A stretch of 64,000 bases of DNA from Agaribacter marinus (GTDB taxonomy: Bacteria > Pseudomonadota > Gammaproteobacteria > Enterobacterales > Alteromonadaceae), in contig NZ_BSOT01000005.1 of the NCBI RefSeq assembly GCF_030160655.1, forward strand, positions 248,001-312,000. The letters run 5' to 3'. The notes under the pieces are model-generated. The model worked only from the letters and a program-made list of their open reading frames with translations, ran no database searches and was not told the origin of the DNA. The position numbers were made by a program, and so were the translations under genes. Below, in pieces: positions 17,607 through 27,280 of the stretch (its first letter is position 1; every line of letters starts with the position of its first letter).

Positions 17607-19544
17607 TTATCTAATGGTTCTCTTCAAACCTTTATGCCACTCAGCAAGTTCATCTATTTTCATTGGTTTGCTAAAGAAAAACCCTTGCAAACACTCAATG
17701 CCCATTGCCGATAGAATACGGGCTTGCTCAGGCGTCTCAACGCCTTCTGCGACAACGCTATAGCCAAGTTCACTAGCCATATGCTGTGTTGCCTGAATAA
17801 TAGCTTTGCCGCCTTGGTTCATTGATTCAATAAAGCGACGATCTATTTTTACGACGTCTGCTGATAATGACTGTAATAACGCAAGAGAAGAAAAACCGGT
17901 GCCAAAATCGTCAATCGATACTTTAATACCAATACTTTGTAAGGTTTTAATTTGTCTTAGCACATACTCAATGTCTTCAGCAAAAATTGATTCTGTCATT
18001 TCGATATGTAAGTTTTTAGCAGGAAACCCTGACTGAGCCAAGGCGCTCTTTACTGTCGAAACTAAGTCACCACGCATGAGTTGTGACACTGAGACATTTA
18101 CCGAAAGCTCAACAGCCTTATCAAATGTCCAATTAGCGGCCATTTCGCACGATTTATGTAGTACCCATGCGCCAATCGAGTGTATCAGTCCATGTTGCTC
18201 AGCCACGGGAATAAACTCACTAGGAGAAATAACGTCGCCATTTAAGCGCCAGCGTAACAACGCTTCACAAAAACTAACGTCTTTTGATTTACTGCATATC
18301 ACCGGCTGGAATACCACGAACAACTGCTCGTTTTTAATTGCGTGAGTAAGTCCGTCCTTTAATTTAATTTCGCGACTGAGTGATGCTCTCATTCGTTCGG
18401 TAAAAATACGTACATCAGATTTGGCTGTTTGCTTTTGCACATACATCGCTCTGTCGGACAATGCGACTAAGTGTTCGCCATCTGTGCCATGTTCCGGATA
18501 CATTGCTATTCCGATAGTAGCGCCTACCACTAGTTCATGATGATCAACATGAATGGGCTGAGACAAAATAGTAATAAGTGCTTTAGCGAAGTTGTATGCA
18601 TTATTAACATCTATATCTTGCAGGACAATCAGAAACTCATCGCCACCCCAACGGCATAGGCATTGTTGTTGTTTAATTTGTTTGTTCAGTCTAGCGGCGA
18701 TCTCAACCAATACCTGATCACCAATATGATGACCATGTGAATCATTAATACTTTTAAAACCATCAAGGTCAATAAATAACACTGCGAGCTCACTCTTGGC
18801 CAATTGGCATGAGTCGATTAATAATGTCAGGTTGTAAGAAAACGCGTTGCGATTAAAAAGCTTTGTCAGTGGGTCTATGTTCGACAGTTCTAATATTTTT
18901 TCAGTGCGTTTTTTTATCTTAGTTTCGAGGTTTGCGTTGGTTTCTGATATCTCGTTATTCTTTAATTCTAACTGCGCTAATAAGTCAGTATGCTGATGTT
19001 TTATCAAAATAGAATCCGCGGTAAATTCATGAGCAGATTTTGCCGACGAAAACATGACAGCCGCAAAAATTATTGCTAATACGCCAAAAATATTTTGGTA
19101 GCTTTCAGGTGAGAATAAACAGACGATTGAAAAAGGCGTTAACAAGATAAAGGCATAACTACAAGCAAGCCCTTTATCTGCTGCTAGGATTGTCGCACCA
19201 CCCCCAGCTAATGCAGAAATAACAACTATCGTAACGGCGAGTTCAATTACATCCATTGAACCTAGGAAGAGCATCGGATAAGCACTTAAAATGAAGGATG
19301 TTAAGTAACGAAAAATTTTAAAACGTAATAGCGGCTTAGAAGTATCATACTCACTTCCTCTGAGGACTTTTTGCCAGTATCGCATATCCCAGAAACGTAA
19401 TATGAACCCTATAAACATTGCAAAGAGCCAGTAGAATTTCTGATGTTTATCAGGATTGTCTGGAAAACCAAATACGAATACCAAACACACACATAGCGTA
19501 ACAAAAATGCTACCCAAATTGTTTTTGTACAATATGTTTAACAC
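17607..19544 (-). CDS. Membrane GGDEF-EAL cyclic-di-GMP protein
   Basis: A 645-residue protein. Residues 1-175 hold about six hydrophobic segments (a membrane sensor of unassigned type), then a short coiled coil (LELKNNEISETNANLETKIK). The GGDEF domain is at about 210-370 with an intact RWGGDEFLIVLQ. The EAL domain is at about 385-635 with CEALLRW, NVSVSQL, EMTESIF, IDDFGTGFSSL and VAEGVETPEQ, all with the usual catalytic residues. No RxxD inhibition site precedes GGDEF. It may make or break c-di-GMP; by sequence both sites look competent. It ends 4 bp from convergent queE. Confidence 0.92.
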   Translation of the reverse strand: MLNILYKNNLGSIFVTLCVCLVFVFGFPDNPDKHQKFYWLFAMFIGFILRFWDMRYWQKVLRGSEYDTSKPLLRFKIFRYLTSFILSAYPMLFLGSMDVIELAVTIVVISALAGGGATILAADKGLACSYAFILLTPFSIVCLFSPESYQNIFGVLAIIFAAVMFSSAKSAHEFTADSILIKHQHTDLLAQLELKNNEISETNANLETKIKKRTEKILELSNIDPLTKLFNRNAFSYNLTLLIDSCQLAKSELAVLFIDLDGFKSINDSHGHHIGDQVLVEIAARLNKQIKQQQCLCRWGGDEFLIVLQDIDVNNAYNFAKALITILSQPIHVDHHELVVGATIGIAMYPEHGTDGEHLVALSDRAMYVQKQTAKSDVRIFTERMRASLSREIKLKDGLTHAIKNEQLFVVFQPVICSKSKDVSFCEALLRWRLNGDVISPSEFIPVAEQHGLIHSIGAWVLHKSCEMAANWTFDKAVELSVNVSVSQLMRGDLVSTVKSALAQSGFPAKNLHIEMTESIFAEDIEYVLRQIKTLQSIGIKVSIDDFGTGFSSLALLQSLSADVVKIDRRFIESMNQGGKAIIQATQHMASELGYSVVAEGVETPEQARILSAMGIECLQGFFFSKPMKIDELAEWHKGLKRTIR

Positions 19545-19864
19545 ATCTCGTTGTATGCGTTTTGTTTGAGAAGATGAATTAGAAATAAGTCTAATGTCCT
19601 TGCTTATTTAAATAATGTTTATTCGCTGAGTAACGCATCGTTACATAAAATAATAGACTATTGGCCCTAAATCTAAAAACCTTCGCCCATAATTAATTAG
19701 TATTTATGCAACTCTTGATATTATTATCGACAGCCAGTACTAATCTCATTAAAAAGATATAGGGCTGATTTACGAATGTGTGGTTTGGTGAATATCCGAC
19801 GCTTAATTTTGGCAACGCTTGGTTCTGAGTGTATGATAGTACTAACAAAATATTGTGGTGAAAA
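19545..19864. other. Gap between the GGDEF-EAL gene and the binding-protein gene
   Basis: No gene is evident in these 320 bases. The left half must carry the promoter of the minus-strand GGDEF-EAL gene, which I could not assign. The right end carries the promoter listed separately for the binding protein. Confidence 0.5.
19809..19837 (+). promoter_or_regulatory. Predicted sigma-70 promoter of the binding-protein gene
   Basis: TTGGCA (19809-19814) and TATGAT (19832-19837) are 17 bases apart and about 27 bp before the ATG at 19865. This is a close consensus match, read by eye. Confidence 0.6.
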
Positions 19865-20719
19865 ATGATCAAACTAGCTGCGTTAAGTCTCATCGTTCTT
19901 ATCATGCCGTTTAGTGCTAGTGCTGCAGTTTGGGTGATTACATACCCTGATAGTGTTATTAAGCATGATGAAAGATATGTATACCCTTTGTCATTGTTAC
20001 ATTTGGCACTTGAAAAAACAGGCGTCAGATATGATATTCGCCCCTCGTCATCACCGATGCGGCAAGAAAAGTCATTAAAGCGCTTGGAAGAAAATTTAGA
20101 AATTAACCTTGTGTGGTCTATGACCGATACGCAACGTGAAAATCAGCTTTTACCCATTCGCATTCCTATCGCGAAAGGTTTAATTGGCTGGCGTATGTTT
20201 TTGGTTCACAAAGAAGATCCTTTTCTTGATACACCGATTTCTACCCTAGATGACTTGCTCAAATATAAGCCGGTTCAGGGAATTGCATGGCCCGATACAA
20301 AAATATTACAGGCCAATGGCTTTAACGTTATTACGGCAAGAGATTATAACGAAGCTAAAGCATTAGTATCGGGAAGGGTTGCCGACTTCTTTCCTCGCTC
20401 AGTCATTGAAATAAGCAGTGAACTGGCTGCCGATGAATTTAAAACCTTAGTGATAAAACCTAAATTAGCGATTGAATATCCTAGTGCAATGTACTTTTTC
20501 GTGAATAAACGCAACAAGACGCTCGCTAAGCTCATTGAAACTGGCTTAAATAGAGCGATAGAAGACGGGAGTTTTGATGAGCTATTTTACTCTCATTTCC
20601 AACAGTTGTTAGAAGAGTTGAATTTTGAAGGCATTACCTACTTTGAATTGTCTAATCCATTGCTTCCAATGTCTGCGCAAACGCATAAACCAGCACTTTG
20701 GTATCGCCCAAAGAAATAA
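19865..20719 (+). CDS. Periplasmic solute-binding-like protein (SBP type 3 family)
   Basis: 284 residues with a signal peptide (MIKLAALSLIVLIMPFSASA, cleavage before AVWVITYP). The rest has the two-lobed extracellular solute-binding look: an early VITYPDS, a middle IAWPDTKILQANGF lobe hinge and a late LIETGLNRAIEDGSFDELFY, typical of family 3 binding proteins. No transporter genes are adjacent, so it may be an orphan receptor or sensor rather than part of an importer. A promoter at 19809 and a bidirectional terminator at 20766 suggest it is transcribed alone. Confidence 0.75.
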   Translation: MIKLAALSLIVLIMPFSASAAVWVITYPDSVIKHDERYVYPLSLLHLALEKTGVRYDIRPSSSPMRQEKSLKRLEENLEINLVWSMTDTQRENQLLPIRIPIAKGLIGWRMFLVHKEDPFLDTPISTLDDLLKYKPVQGIAWPDTKILQANGFNVITARDYNEAKALVSGRVADFFPRSVIEISSELAADEFKTLVIKPKLAIEYPSAMYFFVNKRNKTLAKLIETGLNRAIEDGSFDELFYSHFQQLLEELNFEGITYFELSNPLLPMSAQTHKPALWYRPKK

Positions 20720-20765
20720 GTTTGGTCTTGTCAATTAAGTAAGATAATTGGATAAAAACTAGGTA

Positions 20766-20795
20766 AAAAAATGCTGCGAAGTCGCAGCATTTTTA
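20766..20795. terminator. Bidirectional terminator between binding protein and asnB
   Basis: ATGCTGCGA (20771-20779) and TCGCAGCAT (20782-20790) form a perfect stem with AAAAA on the left and TTTTT on the right. It can therefore end transcription of both convergent genes. Confidence 0.92.
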
Positions 20796-20821
20796 TAAAT
20801 TACAAGCGTCTTTTTACCGGC

Positions 20822-22492
20822 TTAATCCTTAAATTCACCTGCGTGAACGGATTTCATAGAACGACCAGATGGGTCTGCTGCATCTTTAAAGCTAGCATCC
20901 CACTCAAGTGCTTCGACGGTACTACAAGCAATTGATTTACCACCAGGGACACATTTTGCCGCTGTTTCTTGTGGGAAGAAGTCTTCAAAAATGGTGCGGT
21001 AAAAATAACCTTCTTTGGTATCAGGTGTATTTACCGGAAATCTAAATTCAGCTGTCGCCAATTGTTGGTCGCTGACATTTTGCTCAACGTAGTCACGAAT
21101 TGAGTCAATCCACGAATAACCTACGCCATCGCCAAATTGCTCTTTTTGACGCCATAAGACTTCTGCTGGCAAATAGGTTTCGTCATCAAATGCTTTACGT
21201 AAAATCCATTTTTCCATGCGTCCGTCGATGCACATTTTATCTTTAGGATTTAAGCGCATAGCCACGTCAATAAAGTCTTTATCTAAGAAGGGCACGCGTG
21301 CCTCTACACCCCAGGCAGAGGTAGCTTTGTTTGCTCTGGCGCAATCAAACATATGTAAACGATCTAGTTTACGCACGGTTTCTTCGTGTAGCTCTTTATC
21401 ATTTGGCGCTTTATGGAAATACAAATAACCACCAAAGATTTCGTCAGAACCTTCACCTGAAAGCACCATCTTAATACCCATGGCTTTGATCTTACGTGTC
21501 ATGAGGTACATTGGTGTTGCTGCGCGAATGGTTGTAGTATCAAATGTTTCTAAGTGATAAATCACGTCGCGTATAGCGTCTAAACCTTCCTGAATAGTAA
21601 AGTGCACTTCGTGATGCACTGTACCAATCATATCGGCCACTTTTCTTGCAGCCAATAGATCTGGTGCACCCTCTAAGCCAACGGCAAAGCTGTGAAGGCG
21701 AGGCCACCACGCATCGGATTGGTCATCATCTTCAACGCGTTTAGCCACATATTTTGCAGCAACGGCTGATACCAACGAGGAGTCTAAGCCACCCGACAGT
21801 AATACGGCATAAGGGACATCAGACATTAAGTGAGATTTTACCGCTTTTTCAAACGCCGCTTTTAAGTCAGCCAAATTAGTCTCGTTGTCTTTAACTGCGG
21901 TATAATCCATCCAGTCACGGGTGTAATATTTTTCTAACTTGCCATTAAGCATATAGTGCCCAGGCGGGAACTCTTGAACTGTTTTACATACCGGTACAAG
22001 TGCCTTCATTTCAGAGGCAACGTAAAAATTACCATGCTCGTCAAAACCGGTATACAACGGAATAATACCGATGTGGTCACGTGCAACCAAGTAGTCGCCT
22101 GTTGCCTTGTCATACAATACGAATGCAAACATGCCATTGAGTTTGTCGATAAACTCAGTGCCAAACTTTTGGTACAACGGCAAAATGACTTCGCAGTCAG
22201 AGCGTGTCGCAAAATTGTAGTCACTGCATAGGCTTGCTCTTAGTTCTTCGTGATTATAAATTTCACCGTTAACTGCCAGTACCTGATTACCATTATCGCT
22301 AACAAGTGGCTGTGCACCTGTATCAACGTCTACAATTGCTAAACGTTCGTGACATAAAATTGCTTTTTCGTCTTGCCAAATACCTGACCAATCAGGTCCG
22401 CGATGTCTAAGTAACTTAGACAGTTCGAGTGCTGTGGTACGCAGCTCACTCGCGTCTGATTTAATATCAAGAATACCAAAAATACCGCACAT
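20822..22492 (-). CDS. asnB: Asparagine synthase B (glutamine-hydrolysing)
   Basis: A 556-residue enzyme making asparagine from aspartate, glutamine and ATP, close in length to E. coli AsnB (554). Cys2 of MCGIFGILD is the N-terminal glutaminase nucleophile. LLRHRGPDWSG and NGEIYNHEELR belong to the same domain. The synthetase domain has the pyrophosphatase loop LLSGGLDSSLVSA near residue 235, then LSGEGSDEIFGGYLY and EARVPFLDKDF. It is a single gene, convergent with the binding-protein gene across a shared terminator. Confidence 0.97.
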   Translation of the reverse strand: MCGIFGILDIKSDASELRTTALELSKLLRHRGPDWSGIWQDEKAILCHERLAIVDVDTGAQPLVSDNGNQVLAVNGEIYNHEELRASLCSDYNFATRSDCEVILPLYQKFGTEFIDKLNGMFAFVLYDKATGDYLVARDHIGIIPLYTGFDEHGNFYVASEMKALVPVCKTVQEFPPGHYMLNGKLEKYYTRDWMDYTAVKDNETNLADLKAAFEKAVKSHLMSDVPYAVLLSGGLDSSLVSAVAAKYVAKRVEDDDQSDAWWPRLHSFAVGLEGAPDLLAARKVADMIGTVHHEVHFTIQEGLDAIRDVIYHLETFDTTTIRAATPMYLMTRKIKAMGIKMVLSGEGSDEIFGGYLYFHKAPNDKELHEETVRKLDRLHMFDCARANKATSAWGVEARVPFLDKDFIDVAMRLNPKDKMCIDGRMEKWILRKAFDDETYLPAEVLWRQKEQFGDGVGYSWIDSIRDYVEQNVSDQQLATAEFRFPVNTPDTKEGYFYRTIFEDFFPQETAAKCVPGGKSIACSTVEALEWDASFKDAADPSGRSMKSVHAGEFKD

Positions 22493-22849
22493 AAAAGGAT
22501 TCGCCTCTGTTCTACATATAAGTGTGATTTGTAACTGTCGTGATTGGATGCAGTCTAAGCGGAAGATTACTTATAAATACTATTTTCTACTGTTAATACT
22601 GTATCAATATTTGTTTTTATTATTATGCACCGTGAATGTGCCATGATAGATATTATTTGCAAGTTTTTATTGGAGTAAAGACCATATTTTTTTAGTATAG
22701 GATAAAAATTAATCATTGTTTGAAGGGGCAACGGCAAGTAACAAGGCATTTTAAAGTAACTCATGTACCGCGCTGTCATGTGCACTTTGCAAGGTAACAA
22801 TCGATCTTACTTCCTACAGGGCTATGGTATTTATGATGGTACACGTCTT
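22493..22849. other. Gap upstream of asnB
   Basis: 357 bases of AT-rich sequence between asnB and the 515-residue gene, both on the minus strand. Small ORFs present show no coding character. It must hold the asnB promoter; I see no riboswitch or clear operator. Confidence 0.45.
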
Positions 22850-24397
22850 TTAGGGTATTAAGTCAAATAGTGTTACATCACCTTCAGCGTAAATTTTGCA
22901 TCTATTATCAACGTTATACTTATGTCGACGTTGTTCACAACGATGAATAGCTATCTCATTAGCTTCACTTTGCGAGGCCTTGTTAACGACAAATGAATAG
23001 GCATAAGCACCTTTGTCGTCAATACTGAGCGCAAAGGCTTTTTCATATTTGTAGTCATAATACCGCCTAAACGCCTTGTTGATTTTATTGATGCGGTCCC
23101 CGCTCGTTGTTGATGTTTTTGGCGTATCCTCGATTATTTTATTTCTAAATGGTAGTGTGCTTAAAAATTGCTCTGCGTCGGCGCTACTTTTGTGTTGAAA
23201 ACCGGCGTAAATACGTTTATGAAAGTCGATTTTTTCATCTTCGTTTAGGGAAACCTCATTTAGACGAGACTGAACAAATGCCGGATTTGAGTAACTTAGC
23301 TCCTCTAAATAATCGATTTTATGACGATTAGTATCAATATTATTTTGTGATGATAACCAGCGCAACGCATCAGCCGCTTTTTCATCTGGCCAGATTCGTA
23401 AAATGTCTTTTACCGTTTCGACTTTATTGATTGAATTCTCCAATTTGTAATTTGCGGCCATTTCTGGCGCGTTAAGTATCCAAAAATGAAAAGCGGATTT
23501 AGTCAATTCCGTCCGTTCGTTGTCGTCTTCTATTTCACTCAGACGGTCGAAGACGCCAGTAGGTGACAACTTTACCCAGCCAACTAGAACCGATGTTAAT
23601 ACGGACATATCATTCAGTTGCCTCAATTCGTTAAACACGTTCAAGTGCTCCTGATTCGTCGTTAACCCGTATGTTATTCCATGAAAACTATCATCGATTT
23701 TTATCCCTAGATCTTTAAATTTACCCAAGATTTGAACCAGCCGTTTTAGGTCGCTCCCGGCTAATATGTTTAACAATCTTGAATTCTCGCTCAAGCTAAT
23801 ATCTTCAATGTTAAGCATTAACAACTGATTTAAATACTCAAAGCCTAATTCAGGCATTTTTTCAGCAATCAGCGACTTCACCATTGTTAAATAATGAGGT
23901 GATTCCGGCATTGGATTATATTTTTGCGCGAACGCTAATGCTTCCTCGGGGGCTTTTTCTATCAACTGTCCAATGATCACTTGACTCAATATCTTGCGTT
24001 GTGTTTCATCTTTGCCATCCAATACCGCTCCTAGACTTAATAATTGAGCAACCGACAATCCTTCTAGTATTTCATAGAATCTTATTGATAAACTCGTTTG
24101 ATTTGGGTTCTCCGTCATTAAAAATAACAAATTATCAATTTCTGACAGAAAGTCAGCATCATCGTGGGGCTTATTGTGTGAGTCATCCAAGGGACTTAAA
24201 GACATTAATTTAGTATGATTGTCTTGTATGGTGTGCACAGGTGATGATTTTAGTGAAGGCTCATTGGAAGTTAAAGTATCAGGGGAAGCCACGGCGTTGT
24301 GTGATTGGCTAGCTATTTCTTGTCCTGTTACAAAGCCTATGACAAGCGACGCTACCATCGTTACGATGACGCCAATTATCCAATAACTGGTCTTCAT
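22850..24397 (-). CDS. Membrane-anchored helical-repeat protein of unknown function
   Basis: A 515-residue protein I do not recognise. Residues 5-24 (YWIIGVIVTMVASLVIGFVT) are one membrane helix or uncleaved signal, followed by a Ser/Thr-rich linker to about 80. The bulk to about 400 looks all-helical, with recurrent short Leu-rich units such as PEEALAFAQKYNP, PTGVFDRLSEIEDD and PDEKAADALRWLSSQ, as in TPR/HEAT-like solenoids. The last ~50 residues carry a Cys pair (HRCEQRR and NRCKIYAEGD) that may form a disulfide. This suggests a periplasmic protein-binding role (inference). It has its own promoter region and no operon partner. Confidence 0.65.
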   Translation of the reverse strand: MKTSYWIIGVIVTMVASLVIGFVTGQEIASQSHNAVASPDTLTSNEPSLKSSPVHTIQDNHTKLMSLSPLDDSHNKPHDDADFLSEIDNLLFLMTENPNQTSLSIRFYEILEGLSVAQLLSLGAVLDGKDETQRKILSQVIIGQLIEKAPEEALAFAQKYNPMPESPHYLTMVKSLIAEKMPELGFEYLNQLLMLNIEDISLSENSRLLNILAGSDLKRLVQILGKFKDLGIKIDDSFHGITYGLTTNQEHLNVFNELRQLNDMSVLTSVLVGWVKLSPTGVFDRLSEIEDDNERTELTKSAFHFWILNAPEMAANYKLENSINKVETVKDILRIWPDEKAADALRWLSSQNNIDTNRHKIDYLEELSYSNPAFVQSRLNEVSLNEDEKIDFHKRIYAGFQHKSSADAEQFLSTLPFRNKIIEDTPKTSTTSGDRINKINKAFRRYYDYKYEKAFALSIDDKGAYAYSFVVNKASQSEANEIAIHRCEQRRHKYNVDNRCKIYAEGDVTLFDLIP

Positions 24398-24632
24398 ACA
24401 ACCTTCCGTAGTTAAATCATGAAACTACTAACAGTTTACACTGATTTATAAAAATTTTGGATGTATCAATTGCAATATTTTTATAGTTACTTTGTTTTGT
24501 TTATTCGGCGCGTTCATGAAGTGGAATGTTAATTCCTATGATGGCACTATAGATATCTTAAAAAACTGCAGGATCCAAACACGCTATAACTTCTGCACCG
24601 GCTCAAGAAATACATGGAGAAATCATTAGTTA

Positions 24633-25718
24633 GTGCTTTCAGTAAATTTTGTTAATCTAATGCAAGTCAGTTTATTCACGCTTTCTGTTTTAGGGATTGT
24701 CTTACTATTTCAAGAGAAAAGACTGTTGTGCACAAATTTATTATTTTTACTTGTTGCGTTGTCAAGCGCCTTTAATTTGCTCGAAGAGCTTAATATAACT
24801 CGAAGTATACATTTGGTCACGCCAGTCTTTATACTCGGCTTGGGGCCTGCAGTATATTTAGCAATTCGTAGTGTGTTGGGCGAAACCATAGACTCACGAC
24901 ACTTGCTTCACTTTGTGCCTATGTTCATCGCGTTGCCTTTTACCGGCGCGCCTCAGTGGATAATCTTGATAGGTACGTTTTCCAGGTGTATGTATGGCGT
25001 GGCAACACTTAAAAAGCTGTATAATTTGAGGGAACGCCTTGCCGCATGGCGTTCTGATGCCGAAGATTTGTCCTTTAACGCGTTGTTTTGGTGGACGCTA
25101 GTAATGAGCACATTTAGCGTATTAGACCTCGTCAGGTTGAATTTTCAAATGGCGCTGGGATATTCCCTAAATGTGCTCGGTCAGGGTATCAGCACGTTGA
25201 TTGCTATAGCGTTTTTTGCTGTTTTACTAAAGCAACTTGTGCAAAATAAATCATCGATTATCTCGCTAATCGACGGTTATCAGCAAAACCATTCAGCACA
25301 TAATACCGGTGAATCGACTTTAGAATTAACGTCAGATGCTAAACAAAGTGATGAATATTTAGCTATTTATGGGCATTTGGTAAAGCAAATCGTAGAAGAG
25401 CAATGGTTTACAAAGCAAGGCTTAACGTTGCATCAATTATCTGAGCTGACTGGTCTTCAGTCTCGAGACATATCGCGTGCGATTAATATTCACGCACAAA
25501 CAAACTTCAATGAGTTTATTAATCAACATAGAGTGAACTACGTTATCGAACGTATTGTTGAAAACACCTGTACGCCGCTCTTAAGCATTGCGATGGATGC
25601 TGGTTTTGGCTCGAAAACGACGTTTAACAATATGTTTCGACAAATCATAGGGAAAACGCCAACCGCGTTCAAGCGAGCTCAAAAGTTCCGCAAAGCTGAG
25701 TCAGTAACCGCTGTTTAA
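24633..25718 (+). CDS. AraC family regulator with membrane N-terminus
   Basis: 361 residues. The first ~200 form about six hydrophobic segments (for example SLFTLSVLGIVLLFQ and LIAIAFFAVLLKQLV). The C-terminal ~100 are an AraC DNA-binding domain: LTLHQLSELTGLQSRDISRA (first HTH), then FNEFINQHRVNYV and PLLSIAMDAGFGSKTTFNNM, ending near KTPTAFKRAQ. Such membrane AraC proteins probably sense something at the envelope. The start is GTG 24633 with a GGAG rather far upstream; ATG 24660 is an alternative. It precedes an amidohydrolase gene by 94 bp, a likely target. Confidence 0.85.
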   Translation: MLSVNFVNLMQVSLFTLSVLGIVLLFQEKRLLCTNLLFLLVALSSAFNLLEELNITRSIHLVTPVFILGLGPAVYLAIRSVLGETIDSRHLLHFVPMFIALPFTGAPQWIILIGTFSRCMYGVATLKKLYNLRERLAAWRSDAEDLSFNALFWWTLVMSTFSVLDLVRLNFQMALGYSLNVLGQGISTLIAIAFFAVLLKQLVQNKSSIISLIDGYQQNHSAHNTGESTLELTSDAKQSDEYLAIYGHLVKQIVEEQWFTKQGLTLHQLSELTGLQSRDISRAINIHAQTNFNEFINQHRVNYVIERIVENTCTPLLSIAMDAGFGSKTTFNNMFRQIIGKTPTAFKRAQKFRKAESVTAV

Positions 25719-25812
25719 ACGACTCGGTTAAACGTTCGATATCAAGATCTCGGGCGTAATACTGTTATGTAGACCTTATTTTGCTGCCTTTAGAATTTAG
25801 GGATGCACTTCA

Positions 25813-27201
25813 ATGGGTCTATTTTTACTTAACAAACGAAGATTAAAACACGCTTTCTCATCGTTCATTTTATCGTGTGTAGTGATGTCTTGCGCCAATA
25901 CACAGTCGTATGCAATATCTGTAGAAAAACGCTATATACTCCAGAATGTGAATATTGTTGACGTGGTCACTGGCGACGTCAAAAAAGCACATCAAGTATA
26001 TGTGGAAGATGGGATCATTCAGCAGATATCTGCATCTAATATCCAAAAACCTAGGGTACAGATTATCGACGCAAAGGGCGGTTTTCTGTTACCCGGTTTA
26101 ATTGATATGCACGTACACGCCTACGATAAATCAGCGTTTGAACTCGCGCTATCTCATGGCGTTACTCACGTCAGAATAATGAACGGAATACCAAATCATC
26201 TGCATTGGAAGCAACAACAAAAGGAAGGCAGTTGGCTGGCAAGCAGTCTTACTGTCAGTACACCGATTGTGCATTCGCGCATTGAGCCGCCCCTATCTTG
26301 GACTGCAAACAACGGTGAAGAAGCTAGACGCCTAGTCCAAAAAGCAAAGGCACTGGGTTATGACCTCATAAAAGCGTATGGATCAATGGACAAAGCTTCG
26401 CTTTCTGCCATGATTGATGAGGCAAACGCTTTAAATATCCCTATTGCGAAACATGGTCCGCATCCACCAACGGGGCTGTCATGGGAAGCACTGGCAAATA
26501 TGCAATCCTTAGAACATGTTGAAGATATTTATCAAGGTATACTGGGACACAGTCACGACGAAACACTTATCCCATCGGCTATTGAAAAGGTGTCTCAAGT
26601 CGGAGTACCAATAACACCTACACTTAATATATTTTGGCAATTGACGAAGATTAGCGAGTTTAAAAATGCGTTTGTTGATAGTCTTCCTGCCGGGTATATA
26701 TCGCCGTTCATTGCATTTTATCAGAAGCAAAATCAAGTAAAACGTTGGTTAAATAGCCAAGATGAAATGGTGGCATACAACATTAAAACATTGTCGTTTT
26801 TAAAAAAGATAACAAATCAACTTGCGCTTTCAAATGTGCCGCTGTTGGTCGGCTCTGACGCTGGTGTTTTGTTGTCGCCCCATGGCCTTGCTACCATCAA
26901 TGAAATGATGCTATTGCAGTCGGCAGGTTTGTCAAACATTGAGGTGATTCGAGCTGCAACAATTAATGCAGCGAATGCCTTGGCGTTAGACAGTAAACTC
27001 GGTGTTATCGATGAAGGCTTGCAAGCTGACTTTATTTTACTTGAAGACAATCCACTTCAAGATCTAACGACACTCAATAATGTGATTGCGGTAAGTAAAG
27101 AAGGTAAATGGCTAGGCAAAGAGCAGTTGCTTGCACTGCGTGAAAACGCTAGAAACAACCACAATGTTTTTAGTGAAATGTGGACACTGTTTTCAAACTG
27201 A
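25813..27201 (+). CDS. Amidohydrolase family lipoprotein
   Basis: A 462-residue enzyme of the imidazolonepropionase/prolidase-like amidohydrolases. The metal site reads LIDMHVHAYD (HxH), then Lys in DLIKAYG, His in AKHGPHP and LEHVED, and Asp in VGSDAGVLLSPHG. The C-terminus has GVIDEGLQADFILLEDNPL, usual for the family. The N-terminus is a signal with a candidate lipobox ending VVMSCANT, so it is probably membrane-anchored outside the cytoplasm. The substrate (cyclic amide, dipeptide or similar) is unknown. It follows the AraC gene and ends convergently with an M28 peptidase, which could act on related peptides (inference). Confidence 0.85.
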   Translation: MGLFLLNKRRLKHAFSSFILSCVVMSCANTQSYAISVEKRYILQNVNIVDVVTGDVKKAHQVYVEDGIIQQISASNIQKPRVQIIDAKGGFLLPGLIDMHVHAYDKSAFELALSHGVTHVRIMNGIPNHLHWKQQQKEGSWLASSLTVSTPIVHSRIEPPLSWTANNGEEARRLVQKAKALGYDLIKAYGSMDKASLSAMIDEANALNIPIAKHGPHPPTGLSWEALANMQSLEHVEDIYQGILGHSHDETLIPSAIEKVSQVGVPITPTLNIFWQLTKISEFKNAFVDSLPAGYISPFIAFYQKQNQVKRWLNSQDEMVAYNIKTLSFLKKITNQLALSNVPLLVGSDAGVLLSPHGLATINEMMLLQSAGLSNIEVIRAATINAANALALDSKLGVIDEGLQADFILLEDNPLQDLTTLNNVIAVSKEGKWLGKEQLLALRENARNNHNVFSEMWTLFSN

Positions 27202-27235
27202 AAATTGCTTATCAGCGCCCATACATCAAACGTGC

Positions 27236-27265
27236 TCGACGATAGCGGCAAACCACTATCGTCGA
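27236..27265. terminator. Stem-loop between convergent amidohydrolase and peptidase genes
   Basis: TCGACGATAG (27236-27245) and CTATCGTCGA (27256-27265) form a perfect 10-bp stem with a 10-base loop in the 79-bp gap. No T-run follows on either strand, so termination is likely by position but not certain. Confidence 0.55.
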
Positions 27266-27280
27266 ACAAGCGTGTTTAGA

